DNA from: Salimicrobium humidisoli
GTDB taxonomy: Bacteria; Bacillota; Bacilli; Bacillales; Halobacillaceae
Length of the DNA: 64,000 nt
Direction: 5' to 3'
NCBI RefSeq assembly: GCF_002295105.1
Contig: NZ_NSGH01000001.1
Location: 186,001-250,000, forward strand
Shown here: piece by piece, positions 44,378-53,300 of the stretch
Layout of the letters: every line of letters starts with the position of its first letter
Numbering within the stretch: position 1 is the stretch's first letter
Position numbers and translations under genes: made by a program
Notes under the pieces: generated by a model
Database searches by the model: none
What the model saw: the letters and a program-made list of their open reading frames with translations, nothing else
Told to the model about the DNA's origin: nothing

Positions 44378-44406
44378 ATCTTATACCCCTGCAGGTATTT
44401 TGTCAA
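44378..44406 (-). promoter_or_regulatory. cstR distal promoter with operator C
   Basis: Minus strand: TTGACA (44406-44401), 17 bp, TAAGAT (44383-44378). The spacer holds the operator ATACCCCTGCAGGTAT (44383-44398). The design is the same as that of the proximal promoter. Confidence 0.72.
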
Positions 44407-44465
44407 CAGGATATGCTTATTTTATTTGAGATCTCCGGAGAAAAAGAAAAACCCAAAAGGAGGTT

Positions 44466-44849
44466 TTAAGCTGCGTTATCGATGCAGACTTTCAGACGTT
44501 CTTCAATATCGGCCGCTACATCTTTGATTTCTTTATCATCGATCATTTCCATAAGGGCCGTAGGTTTCGGCATACCGATTTTAATCTGCCCCTGATCGTT
44601 GTATACGACCATTTTACATGGGAGGAAGTAGCCTGCGAGGAGATCTTTTTCGAGGATGTGTTTAGCTTCTTTCGGGTTACATACTTCAAGTATGCGGTAA
44701 TCCGTATCGAAGTCGAGACCTTTTCCCTGAAGAGTCTCTTTCACATCGAAGTTCCATAGTACGCCGAACTGCGCTTCCTGAAGGCTTGCCTGAAGACTTT
44801 CTACCGCTTCTTCGAGGTTTTTATCCGTTTCTACTGTATAGTGGAACAT
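44466..44849 (-). CDS. DUF302 family protein
   Basis: 127 residues. DUF302 pattern: FHYTVETDKNLEEAVESLQASLQEAQFGVLWNFDVKETLQGKG, then LEVCNPKEAKHILEKDLLAGYFLPCKMVVY with two conserved Cys. Function unknown, but the family is often found in sulfur-oxidation loci. CstR-type operator D lies 39 nt before its start. Confidence 0.9.
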   Translation of the reverse strand: MFHYTVETDKNLEEAVESLQASLQEAQFGVLWNFDVKETLQGKGLDFDTDYRILEVCNPKEAKHILEKDLLAGYFLPCKMVVYNDQGQIKIGMPKPTALMEMIDDKEIKDVAADIEERLKVCIDNAA

Positions 44850-44887
44850 GTAGCATCACTCCTTTTTGTAGTATTTCTCAAATAAGT

Positions 44888-44903
44888 GTACCCTCACAGG
44901 TAT
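44888..44903. promoter_or_regulatory. CstR-type operator D
   Basis: GTACCCTCACAGGTAT, upstream of the DUF302 gene (minus strand) and 79 nt before the divergent membrane-protein gene. Confidence 0.65.
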
Positions 44904-44981
44904 ATAAATAAACACGTGAAGTTCATTCATTATTCACAAAAGGAAAAGAGTATTATGGTATAAAGGAGAGGGAGGGAGCTT

Positions 44982-45581
44982 ATGTTTGTGCCTCCATATT
45001 TGATTATAAGATTAACTGCTTTACTGGTAAGCACAGGTGTGTTCCGGTTTGCACGGACAGGCATCAAGGGAAAAAAGGAGGTCTTTTCAAAGGGAACGAC
45101 CCTGCTGACTACGTTTTTCCTGGTGTTTTTCGGCAGTAAGCTGGTTACTACCTTTCCTATGGTATTTGATTACCCGGTGACGGTACTGAGTTATCCGAGC
45201 GGTACGCTTGAGTTCTACATAGCGTCGGTCGCCGCGGCTATTCATGCTTTCCGGCTGAAGGTGAGCAAAGACGAACTGTACGGAATAACTGTTCTTCTTT
45301 CGGGTTCGTTTTTCTTCTACTATATTGGAAGTATAATAATTATGGGAGATAACGCATTACATGAACTCGTTATATGGTTTATTATCTATGCGGGGATTCT
45401 TTTATGGAAGAATTACTGGTCAGCCCTGTTAGGAAGTGTGATGCTTGCTGCGGGTGCTGTCAGTCTGATCGTCCCGGTACTTGATATTATGGGGGTGCCG
45501 GTGGACGCCGGGTATTATTTTGTAATCGCTGCCGGCGTGTTCATTATGGACAGGGGGGTATTTAAATGGAAGCGGACGTAA
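44982..45581 (+). CDS. hypothetical membrane protein before ccdA
   Basis: 199 residues, about six membrane helices. Not recognised. GGAGAGGGAGGG precedes the ATG, and the gene overlaps ccdA by 16 nt, so the two are translationally coupled. Its place suggests a role in thiol/sulfur export or in CcdA function (inference). Confidence 0.7.
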   Translation: MFVPPYLIIRLTALLVSTGVFRFARTGIKGKKEVFSKGTTLLTTFFLVFFGSKLVTTFPMVFDYPVTVLSYPSGTLEFYIASVAAAIHAFRLKVSKDELYGITVLLSGSFFFYYIGSIIIMGDNALHELVIWFIIYAGILLWKNYWSALLGSVMLAAGAVSLIVPVLDIMGVPVDAGYYFVIAAGVFIMDRGVFKWKRT

Positions 45582-46330
45582 CGTTTTGGCTGGCTTTCGG
45601 GGCGGGTGTTTTATCTTTTCTTTCGCCGTGTACGCTGCCGATTTTCCCGGCCTATTTATCATATATTACAGGTATGAGTGTGAAAGACATACAGGATCAG
45701 AACAATCCTCAAATAAGGAAAAAAGTCCTTCTGCATTCGGTTTTCTTCCTCATCGGTGTGGCAACGGTTTTCCTGAGCCTCGGGTTCGGGGCATCGCTTG
45801 CCGGCCAATGGATGCAGGGAGTACTCACCGGGGATTCCGGAGTTTTCCTGCAGCGGATCGCCGGCGTCTTCATTATCGTGATGGGGCTGTTCGTAGCAGG
45901 ATGGATCAACTTCTCCTGGCTGATGCGGGAGAAGAGGTTCTCCGTTAAGCCGAAGAGGACCCTCGGGTATACCGGTTCCGTATTTACGGGGCTTGGATTT
46001 GCAGCCGGATGGACGCCGTGTATCGGCCCGATTTTCGGCTCGATTCTCGTACTTGCAGCCAGCAACCCGACGCAGGGGATGGTTTACAGCGTGTTTTATG
46101 TGCTCGGTTTCGCTTTGCCGTTTCTGATTTTCTCATTCTTCGTTGGTTCTGCAAGAGCGGTAGTACGCTACAGCCAGATATTCATGAAAGTCGGAGGCAG
46201 CCTCATGGTGGTGATGGGGGTAATGCTATATACGGGTCAGCTCACGAGAATATCCAATATGCTTCTCCGCATGGTGCAGGACACCTGGCTTTCTAACCTG
46301 GGTACAATTATATTCAGGGGGATATTGTAG
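45566..46330 (+). CDS. ccdA: CcdA-type thiol-disulfide transmembrane transporter
   Basis: 254 residues, six to seven membrane helices. The two redox Cys lie in GVLSFLSPCTLPIFPAYL and GFAAGWTPCIGPIFGSIL, the pattern of CcdA/short DsbD. It carries reducing equivalents from cytosolic thioredoxin to outside acceptors, here probably the ResA-like protein encoded next. Confidence 0.93.
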   Translation: MEADVTFWLAFGAGVLSFLSPCTLPIFPAYLSYITGMSVKDIQDQNNPQIRKKVLLHSVFFLIGVATVFLSLGFGASLAGQWMQGVLTGDSGVFLQRIAGVFIIVMGLFVAGWINFSWLMREKRFSVKPKRTLGYTGSVFTGLGFAAGWTPCIGPIFGSILVLAASNPTQGMVYSVFYVLGFALPFLIFSFFVGSARAVVRYSQIFMKVGGSLMVVMGVMLYTGQLTRISNMLLRMVQDTWLSNLGTIIFRGIL

Positions 46331-46902
46331 TGAAGAAATGGATTGTAATTGCAGTCGTTGTAGTATTGTTCGGCTGGGCTCTTTACGACCTTCTGTATGA
46401 ACCGGAAGAGACGGCGACACAGGAAAGTGGAGATACAGTGATGACAGCCGAAGGACCGGATGGCCAGAAGGATTCTTCAAGTTTTGAAAAAGGGGAACCG
46501 GCTCCTGGCTTTACGCTTCCGACATTAAGTGGAAAAGAGATGAGCCTCTCCGACTATCGGGGAACCCCGGTAATTGTGAACTTCTGGGGCACATGGTGCC
46601 CGCCGTGTCGTGCAGAAATGCCGGATATGGAAGAAGTGTACAGCTCCAGGGATGATTTTGAAATACTTGCGGTGAACCTTACGGAAACAGAAGCGACAAG
46701 AAATGATGTAAGTCAGTTTGCGGGAGAGTTCGACCTTTCATTTCCTGTATTACTTGATCGTAATTCAGACGTGATGGCTAAATATGAGGTAGGGCCTGTA
46801 CCGACTTCCGTGTTTATAGATAAGGAAGGGAAAGTCCAGTCTGTGATTCTCGGAGCTATGAACAAAGACTTGATGGAACAGAGGCTCGAAGAAATGAAAT
46901 AG
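46330..46902 (+). CDS. ResA/TlpA-like membrane-anchored thioredoxin
   Basis: 190 residues; GTG start overlapping the ccdA stop by 1 nt. An N-terminal anchor helix (about 3-20) is followed by an acidic linker and a TlpA/ResA fold with the redox site WGTWCPPCRAEMP and PTSVFIDKEGKVQ. An extracytoplasmic thiol reductant driven by CcdA. In this setting it may serve persulfide chemistry rather than cytochrome c maturation (inference). Confidence 0.9.
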   Translation: MKKWIVIAVVVVLFGWALYDLLYEPEETATQESGDTVMTAEGPDGQKDSSSFEKGEPAPGFTLPTLSGKEMSLSDYRGTPVIVNFWGTWCPPCRAEMPDMEEVYSSRDDFEILAVNLTETEATRNDVSQFAGEFDLSFPVLLDRNSDVMAKYEVGPVPTSVFIDKEGKVQSVILGAMNKDLMEQRLEEMK

Positions 46903-46937
46903 GTTTAATGATTTTCCGGAATGGATATACCTCTAAT

Positions 46938-46953
46938 ATACCCCGTGCGGTAG
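46938..46953. promoter_or_regulatory. CstR-type operator E
   Basis: ATACCCCGTGCGGTAG, 29 nt before the persulfide dioxygenase start, close to operator C in sequence. Confidence 0.6.
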
Positions 46954-46982
46954 TGAAAAATAACAATAGGAGGTCAATTTCT

Positions 46983-48392
46983 ATGCTACTGAAACATTTT
47001 TATGATGATAATCTGGCGCAGGCGTCTTATCTCGTCGGTTGTCAGGCAACCGGTGAGGCAGTAGTCATCGACCCTGCACGCGAGATTGAACCTTATATCA
47101 AAGAAGCGAACGAGAACGGTTTGACCATCAAAGGTGCCCTTGAAACTCATATCCACGCGGATTTCGTTTCCGGAGGCCGTGAAATGGCAGAGCGTCTCGG
47201 AGCTGTGCTGTACGTCTCCGATGAAGGGGATGACGACTGGAAGTACGAAAATATCGATCACCTTCCTCATCAGCTTCTGAAAGACGGAGACGAAGTGAAA
47301 GTGGGGAACGTCACGATCGGCGTTCTTCATACACCGGGTCACACACCGGAGAGTCTGTCGTTCACTCTGAAAGACGGCGGAACGGATAACGCCATGGGCG
47401 TCTTCACCGGTGATTTCCTCTTTGTCGGCGATGTCGGTCGTCCGGATCTCCTGGATAAAGCTGCAGGAGCTGAAGGTACTGCAGAAAAAGGCGGACAGCA
47501 GATGTTTGAATCTCTTCAGAAATTCAGTGAACTTCCGGATTATCTGCAAATCTGGCCAGGTCACGGAGCAGGCAGTGCCTGCGGTAAGTCTCTAGGTGCC
47601 GTGCCACAGTCCACCCTCGGATATGAAAAGAAAGAAAACTGGGTGTTCAGTCATACGGATGCCGATGAGTTCGTGAGAGAGCTGACGGACGAACAGCCGG
47701 CACCTCCGGTTTATTTCGCCGAAATGAAAAAGGTGAACAAATCCGGCCCGGGAATCGTACGTGACCTTAATGATCCGAAACGTATCGATAATCCGAAAGA
47801 GCTTGAGGAAGCGATCGATAACGGTGTCCAGGTTCTCGATACCCGTGACTCCGCCCGTTTTGCGAAGAATCACGTGAAAGGAACATTTAATATTCCGATC
47901 AACAAAGCCTTCGCTAACTGGGCCGGATGGCTCGTGGATTACGACCGGGATCTTTATATCCTTACCGATGAGAAAGATCACCACGAAGTTCTGACAGCCC
48001 TCCGCTCGATCGGAATCGACAATGTCACCCATTATATGGATGCTACTCAGGCAGTCACTATGAGTGACCGTACGGAGCACTATCACAACGTAACTCCGGA
48101 AGAGTCGGTATCGATGATCGAGAATGGAGAAGCGAAAGTGCTCGACGTCCGGTCCGAGGAAGAATATGAAGAAGCACACATTGAAGGTGCCGCTCACATT
48201 TATCTCGGAGAGTTACCGGATAAGATCGACGAAGTGCCGTCAGATCGTCCGCTCGTTGTTCAGTGCGGCTCCGGCGTGCGCTCGGCTATAGCTACAAGTG
48301 TTCTCCAGGCGAACGGCATCACCGATATCCGTAATATGGATGGCGGTTTCGGTCTATGGAAGAAACAGGTCAATAAACTGATCGAAGCATAA
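46983..48392 (+). CDS. cstB: persulfide dioxygenase-sulfurtransferase (CstB-like)
   Basis: 469 residues from ATG 46983 (ATAGGAGGT at 9 nt). The MBL domain (about 1-240) has LETHIHADFVSGG, LHTPGHTPESL, GDFLFVGDVGRPDL and IWPGHGAGSACGK as iron ligands. A first rhodanese domain without Cys (about 262-360) and a second with active VVQCGSGVRS (near 445) follow. This three-part layout is that of CstB, which oxidises low-molecular-weight persulfides and yields thiosulfate. Confidence 0.93.
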   Translation: MLLKHFYDDNLAQASYLVGCQATGEAVVIDPAREIEPYIKEANENGLTIKGALETHIHADFVSGGREMAERLGAVLYVSDEGDDDWKYENIDHLPHQLLKDGDEVKVGNVTIGVLHTPGHTPESLSFTLKDGGTDNAMGVFTGDFLFVGDVGRPDLLDKAAGAEGTAEKGGQQMFESLQKFSELPDYLQIWPGHGAGSACGKSLGAVPQSTLGYEKKENWVFSHTDADEFVRELTDEQPAPPVYFAEMKKVNKSGPGIVRDLNDPKRIDNPKELEEAIDNGVQVLDTRDSARFAKNHVKGTFNIPINKAFANWAGWLVDYDRDLYILTDEKDHHEVLTALRSIGIDNVTHYMDATQAVTMSDRTEHYHNVTPEESVSMIENGEAKVLDVRSEEEYEEAHIEGAAHIYLGELPDKIDEVPSDRPLVVQCGSGVRSAIATSVLQANGITDIRNMDGGFGLWKKQVNKLIEA

Positions 48393-48401
48393 CACTGCCA
48401 A

Positions 48402-48428
48402 AAGTCCCCGGCCCGGGGCCTTTTTTTT
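48402..48428 (+). terminator. terminator after cstB-like gene
   Basis: CCCCG / CGGGG short GC stem with eight T. Confidence 0.75.
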
Positions 48429-48511
48429 GGTCGCCGGGGAGAAGCTCCGTTCCGGTGGACGAAGGGGTGCGTATGTATTAGAATATAGTCGTAGAGAGGA
48501 CGTGAATAACA

Positions 48512-49267
48512 ATGGAAGATAATATAAGATTGATTGCTCTGGATATGGACGGCACACTTCTGAAAAATGAGTCCGAAATATCCGAGGAAAACAAAAGAGC
48601 TATAGAGCGGGCGAAAGACGCAGGAATCCACGTGATCGTGAGTACCGGGCGCCCGATAGGTCACTGTCGCAGCCTGGTCCGGTCGCTCGGGGATTCCGAG
48701 TACATCGTTACTGTCAACGGCGGGGAAATATACGACGGAGATTTTAATCTGGTGACGCGTGAAGTACTCGGCATGGAAGAAGTGAAGCGGCTGTGGGAAA
48801 TACAGAGAGAATATGGCGTACGTCTCTGGACGTCCACGGTGGAAGGAGCTTTCGATTCCGATTATAAATTTGAGAAACCGATCGAAGAGTATGAATGGCT
48901 GAAAATCGGTCTGGAAGTGCCGGATGAAGACGTCCGGAACGTCATTCTCAAAGAAGTGACGTCCAACCCTGCGCTTGAAGTGACGAATTCGAGCCCCGTA
49001 AATATAGAAATCAACCCGGCCGGAGTGAGTAAGGCGGCTGCTCTTCATAAAATAAGCGGCTTGCTCGGTTTTTCCCTGAACGAAGTGATGGCAGTGGGAG
49101 ACAGTCTGAATGACCTTGCCATGATTAAAGAAGCGGGTATCGGTGTAGCGATGGGGAACGCTCAGGAAGAAGTGAAACAGGAAGCGGATCTGGTTACGGA
49201 AACGAACGTGGAGAACGGAGTAGCCAGCGTTATAAATCGTGTAGTAGATGCAAAAGCGGGAGTTTAA
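48512..49267 (+). CDS. Cof-type HAD hydrolase
   Basis: 251 residues. HAD motifs: I ALDMDGTLL (Asp nucleophile), II VSTGRP, III Lys in GVSKAAAL, IV VGDSLNDLAMI. A C2-type cap lies between II and III. It acts on phosphorylated sugars or cofactors (FMN, PLP, sugar phosphates) in the cytosol; the substrate is not predictable. Confidence 0.92.
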   Translation: MEDNIRLIALDMDGTLLKNESEISEENKRAIERAKDAGIHVIVSTGRPIGHCRSLVRSLGDSEYIVTVNGGEIYDGDFNLVTREVLGMEEVKRLWEIQREYGVRLWTSTVEGAFDSDYKFEKPIEEYEWLKIGLEVPDEDVRNVILKEVTSNPALEVTNSSPVNIEINPAGVSKAAALHKISGLLGFSLNEVMAVGDSLNDLAMIKEAGIGVAMGNAQEEVKQEADLVTETNVENGVASVINRVVDAKAGV

Positions 49268-49284
49268 GACTCCTGCTTTTTTTT
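49252..49284 (+). terminator. terminator of the HAD gene
   Basis: AAAAGCGGGAGT / ACTCCTGCTTTT stem with T-run, overlapping the stop codon. Confidence 0.88.
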
Positions 49285-49358
49285 GAAGGAAATGCAACCT
49301 CCCTGTCGAATATATGTAATATGAAAGAAATCTGAATTTTTAGATAAGGGGTGGAGAG

Positions 49359-50903
49359 ATGGGACCGACACTGAAGTCGATGTTCGATCAGACAGCAGCT
49401 AAATTTCCCGAAAGAGAAGGACTGGCGGATGAACGTATCAATGTAAGGTGGACGTATGGAGAATGGAAGGAAGAAGTGAACAGATTTGCCCACACATTGC
49501 AGGATAACGGTATATCAAAAGGGGATGTAGTATCCACTGTTCTTTTTAACACGTCGGAGTTTATGACGGTGTTATTTGCCTGTGCCAGGCTGGGTGCGGT
49601 GTTTAATCCGATTAACTTCAGACTGACAGAAAAGGAGATCGCTTTTATTCTGGCGGATGCAGAGCCGAAAGTGGTTGTGTATGAACGGGCGACGAGCCCT
49701 CAAGTGGATCCCGTTCAGGAAGATATGACAGATGTTCAATTCTGGTCCATTGATGAGAAAGACGGGAAAGGGGAGTATCTCTACAGCAAACTGTCTTCCG
49801 AAGTGACGAATGTGGAAACGGAGCTCGACGAAGACGACACGTATGCAATCATGTACACATCGGGCACGACAGGGAAACCGAAAGGCGTGCTTCACACGCA
49901 CAGGGATATGGTGGACCAGGCGATGGCTATGGCTCTGACCTTGCGTCTCACCGCAGCTGATAAAGGCCTGTCCATCGGTCCTATGTTTCACTGTGCCGAA
50001 CTTCACTGTGCGATTTTCCCGAGAATTCTTGTAGGTGCCGGAAATGCGATTCTGCATCATTACGACCCGAAAGAAACGATAAGGCTGGTGAGGGAAGAAG
50101 GGATCACCACGATGTTCGGGGCTCCGACTATGTGGCACATGATGATTCAGGAGGAATTCACGAAAGAGGATATAACCACGCTGCGTCAGGGCCTCTACGG
50201 CGGAGCACCCATGCCCCCGTCCCTTACGAGAGAGTTGTATGACGTGCTCGGTATCGGTCTTGTACAGGCTTATGGGATGACGGAAATGGGTCCTGCCATT
50301 ACGGTACAGATGGAGGATGAACAGATAAAGAAAGCCGGTTCGGCCGGTAAACCCCTGGTGAATCAGGAAATCCGTATCATCAGATCGGAAGATGAGGAGA
50401 GCGGGACCCCCGACGACATATGCGCCCCCGGCGAACTTGGTGAAATCATCGTGCGCGGGCCGAGTATGATGAAAGGATATTATAAACGACCGGAAGCGAC
50501 AGAGAAGTCGATACGGGACGGATGGTATTACTCCGGAGATGTAGGGATGATGGACGAGGAAGGCTACCTCTGGGTCCGGGACCGGGTGAAAGATATGATC
50601 ATTTCCGGAGGAGAGAATATCTATTCCCGGGAAGTGGAAGATGCTCTGAGCGACCACCCGGCTGTCGAAGATGCTGCCGTAGTAGGGGAGCCGGATGCGA
50701 AATGGGGAGAGCAGGTCGTAGCTTTTATCGTGAAAAAAGAGGAGGTTACCGCTCAGGAAATCGATGAATTTCTTTTGTCGGGGAATAGGCTTTCCCGGTA
50801 CAAGCGGCCGAAACGGTACGAGTTTGTTGAAGAGCTTCCGAGAAATGCCAGCGGAAAACTTCAGAAATTCAAATTACGGGAAGAAGCTGTCAAAACGAAA
50901 TAA
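49359..50903 (+). CDS. fatty acyl-CoA synthetase (AMP-forming)
   Basis: 514 residues of the ANL superfamily. P-loop YTSGTTGKPKGVLHTH (about 164-179), motif QAYGMTEMGPA, WYYSGDVGMMDEEGYLWVRDRVKDMIISGGENIYSREVE in the hinge, and the C-terminal Lys in RNASGKLQK. It activates a carboxylic acid, most likely a medium- or long-chain fatty acid, to its CoA ester. Single gene with its own terminator. Confidence 0.9.
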   Translation: MGPTLKSMFDQTAAKFPEREGLADERINVRWTYGEWKEEVNRFAHTLQDNGISKGDVVSTVLFNTSEFMTVLFACARLGAVFNPINFRLTEKEIAFILADAEPKVVVYERATSPQVDPVQEDMTDVQFWSIDEKDGKGEYLYSKLSSEVTNVETELDEDDTYAIMYTSGTTGKPKGVLHTHRDMVDQAMAMALTLRLTAADKGLSIGPMFHCAELHCAIFPRILVGAGNAILHHYDPKETIRLVREEGITTMFGAPTMWHMMIQEEFTKEDITTLRQGLYGGAPMPPSLTRELYDVLGIGLVQAYGMTEMGPAITVQMEDEQIKKAGSAGKPLVNQEIRIIRSEDEESGTPDDICAPGELGEIIVRGPSMMKGYYKRPEATEKSIRDGWYYSGDVGMMDEEGYLWVRDRVKDMIISGGENIYSREVEDALSDHPAVEDAAVVGEPDAKWGEQVVAFIVKKEEVTAQEIDEFLLSGNRLSRYKRPKRYEFVEELPRNASGKLQKFKLREEAVKTK

Positions 50904-50916
50904 GACGATGCTACAG

Positions 50917-50958
50917 AACCTGGTGCATGGGAGGTATCCTTTCTGCACCGGGTTTTTA
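50917..50958 (+). terminator. terminator of the acyl-CoA synthetase gene
   Basis: AACCTGGTGCA / TGCACCGGGTT stem, T-run. Confidence 0.88.
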
Positions 50959-51037
50959 AGTCGGAATAGGCATAATAGTTTCTGTTTTCCTTCTTTTTCC
51001 TTATAATTGGAAGAAAGAGACGGAAAAGAGGCGGATT

Positions 51038-52165
51038 ATGAATAAAAGACGCTGGATACTCAGTATAGTAACGTTAACTTTGCTGGCGGGCGGATGGTTT
51101 TTGTATCAGACGTTCACAGCTGAAGAATACGAAGAAGTGCTTGCGACGGAACAGGCGGAACTGCAGGGGGACCTTGAAGGAATGGAGCAGGCGACGTTTG
51201 CCGGCGGCTGCTTCTGGTGTATGGAGCCTCCCTTCGAATCAAGGTCCGGAGTGATCCGGGCGGTGTCGGGGTACACGGGGGGAGAAGAGGAAAACCCTAC
51301 TTATGAAGAAGTTTCGGGTAAAGAAACAGGGCACCAGGAAGCCGTTCAGATAACGTACGATCCGGAACAGATCAGTTATGAAGATCTTCTGCAGATTTTC
51401 TGGCGTCAAATAAATCCGACAGATGATGGTGGGCAGTTCGTGGACCGGGGAGAGCCTTATTTATCGGCGATTTTTTATCACGATGAAGCACAGCGCCAGG
51501 CTGCTGAGTCTTCCCTGATGGAAATGGAAGACTCCGGAAGGTTCGACGGCGAGATTGTCACTTCCGTCGAAAAATATGACACGTTTTATAAAGCGGAAGA
51601 GTACCACCAGGATTACTATAAGAAGAATCCGGGCCGTTATGAGCATTACAGAGATAACTCAGGGCGTGACGACTACCTGAAGCAGACGTGGGGAGAAAAC
51701 CGTAAATACGAAATAAGTAAAACCTCACCGTTTGCGGTGGAAGATAAAGCATCAGCTGTTTCCGGACTGAGCAGTATACAATATGAAGTGACTCAGGAAG
51801 ACGGGACAGAGCCTGCGTATGACAACAAATATCATGACAATGAGAGAGACGGCATATACGTGGACATCGTTTCGGGTGAGCCGCTGTTCAGTTCCAGGGA
51901 CCAGTACGATTCCGGAACAGGCTGGCCGAGTTTCACAAAGCCTCTGGAACTCGCGAATATCACTTATGAAGAAGACACAGGGGTTTTCGGAACAAATGTG
52001 GAAGTCCGCAGTAAACAGGCGGATTCCCATCTGGGTCACGTATTCCAGGAAGGTCCTGAGCCACATGGCCTCAGATACTGCATGAATTCGGCGGCGATGG
52101 AGTTCATACCGGCCGATGAGCTGCCTGGAACAGAGTATGAAGAATATGCAGACGACTTCAAGTAA
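51038..52165 (+). CDS. msrAB: membrane-anchored bifunctional methionine sulfoxide reductase MsrA-MsrB
   Basis: 375 residues. One N-terminal helix (about 6-25) places the enzyme outside the membrane. MsrA (about 48-205) has [16 protein letters not shown] with the catalytic Cys. MsrB (about 235-362) has [33 protein letters not shown] with its catalytic Cys. The two CxxC zinc pairs usual in MsrB are replaced ([25 protein letters not shown]). It repairs S- and R-methionine sulfoxide in surface proteins; a membrane thiol donor such as CcdA/ResA-like proteins is plausible. Confidence 0.92.
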   Translation: MNKRRWILSIVTLTLLAGGWFLYQTFTAEEYEEVLATEQAELQGDLEGMEQATFAGGCFWCMEPPFESRSGVIRAVSGYTGGEEENPTYEEVSGKETGHQEAVQITYDPEQISYEDLLQIFWRQINPTDDGGQFVDRGEPYLSAIFYHDEAQRQAAESSLMEMEDSGRFDGEIVTSVEKYDTFYKAEEYHQDYYKKNPGRYEHYRDNSGRDDYLKQTWGENRKYEISKTSPFAVEDKASAVSGLSSIQYEVTQEDGTEPAYDNKYHDNERDGIYVDIVSGEPLFSSRDQYDSGTGWPSFTKPLELANITYEEDTGVFGTNVEVRSKQADSHLGHVFQEGPEPHGLRYCMNSAAMEFIPADELPGTEYEEYADDFK

Positions 52166-52226
52166 GAGAGACCTTTTCATTACAGACCGGAGACAGGTAG
52201 GGACAATCACTTTATACATTCCATCT

Positions 52227-52261
52227 GAAGAGCAGGGAGAGCGCCTCCTGCTCTTCTTTTT
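52227..52261 (+). terminator. terminator of msrAB
   Basis: GAAGAGCAGG / CCTGCTCTTC stem with TTTTTG. Confidence 0.9.
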
Positions 52262-52298
52262 GTTATAATGAGGGAAATCAATGAAGGAGGTTTTTGTT

Positions 52299-53282
52299 AT
52301 GCGACTGGGAATCATCGGAACGAATTTTATAACTGATCAACTGCTGGAGGCAGCGGCACATATGGAGGAAGTGCAGCCGGCGGCCGTATATTCACGTACG
52401 CAGGAGAAAGCGGATGAATTTGCCGGGAAATATGGAATCTCCCTTACATATACTGATCTGGAAGCTTTTGCTGCCAGCGACGAAATTGATGCTGTATACA
52501 TAGCGAGCCCCAATGCTCTGCATTACAGTCAGGCGGTCCTTTGTATGAGGAACGGCAAACACGTGTTGTGCGAGAAGCCTCTGGCTTCCAATTACCGGGA
52601 AGTTGAAGAAATGTTCCGTATAGCCGAGGAAGAAGGGGTTGTTCTTCTGGAGGCGATAAAATCGCTGTTTATGCCAGGATTTGAGGAAATCAGGGAAAAT
52701 CTTCATAAAATCGGGAAAGTACGACGTTATGTGGGGAATTACTGCAAATTCTCCTCCCGTTATGAAGCCTACAGAAACGGGGAGGTACTGAATGCTTTCA
52801 AGAGAGAATTATCAAACGGAGCGCTGATGGACCTCGGTGTATATGGAATTTATCCAATGGTTACGCTATTCGGAACGCCTTCTTCCACCAGGGCGACAGG
52901 TGTCCTTCTGGAGACAGGCGTAGACGGTGAAGGCACGGCACTTTTTCAATACGATGATATGGAAGGGGTCGTCTCTTTCTCTAAAATCCACAATTCTTAC
53001 GCCCCCTCGGAGATTCAGGGGGAGGAAGGTTCTATAGTGATACCCGACATCTCCACACCTGAGGGGATGACCATCAGGTACAGAGACGGGTCCGTTGAAG
53101 AACTGCCGGGTACTTTGTCGAAACCTTCGATGTATGGAGAACTGAAAGCTTTTACGAATATGGTCCAGGAAGGGAACTTGTCTGAATCTTCCTCAGCTGC
53201 GCCGGAGCACTCCCTGGAAACGGCCCGCCTGATGGAAGAGGTGAGAAAACAGATAGGAGTCGTATTCCCGGCTGATGCGTGA
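52299..53282 (+). CDS. Gfo/Idh/MocA-family oxidoreductase
   Basis: 327 residues from ATG 52299 (AAGGAGG at 8 nt; ATG 52281 overlaps that site). An N-terminal Rossmann domain (LGIIGTNFITDQLL), AVYIASPNALHYSQAVLCMRNGKHVLCEKPLASN with the EKP motif, and a C-terminal beta-sheet domain ending in HSLETARLMEEVR. NAD(P)-dependent oxidation of a sugar or polyol is usual; substrate unknown. The ABC exporter genes follow after 18 nt, perhaps by chance. Confidence 0.9.
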   Translation: MRLGIIGTNFITDQLLEAAAHMEEVQPAAVYSRTQEKADEFAGKYGISLTYTDLEAFAASDEIDAVYIASPNALHYSQAVLCMRNGKHVLCEKPLASNYREVEEMFRIAEEEGVVLLEAIKSLFMPGFEEIRENLHKIGKVRRYVGNYCKFSSRYEAYRNGEVLNAFKRELSNGALMDLGVYGIYPMVTLFGTPSSTRATGVLLETGVDGEGTALFQYDDMEGVVSFSKIHNSYAPSEIQGEEGSIVIPDISTPEGMTIRYRDGSVEELPGTLSKPSMYGELKAFTNMVQEGNLSESSSAAPEHSLETARLMEEVRKQIGVVFPADA

Positions 53283-53300
53283 CAGAAATGAGTGGGATAT

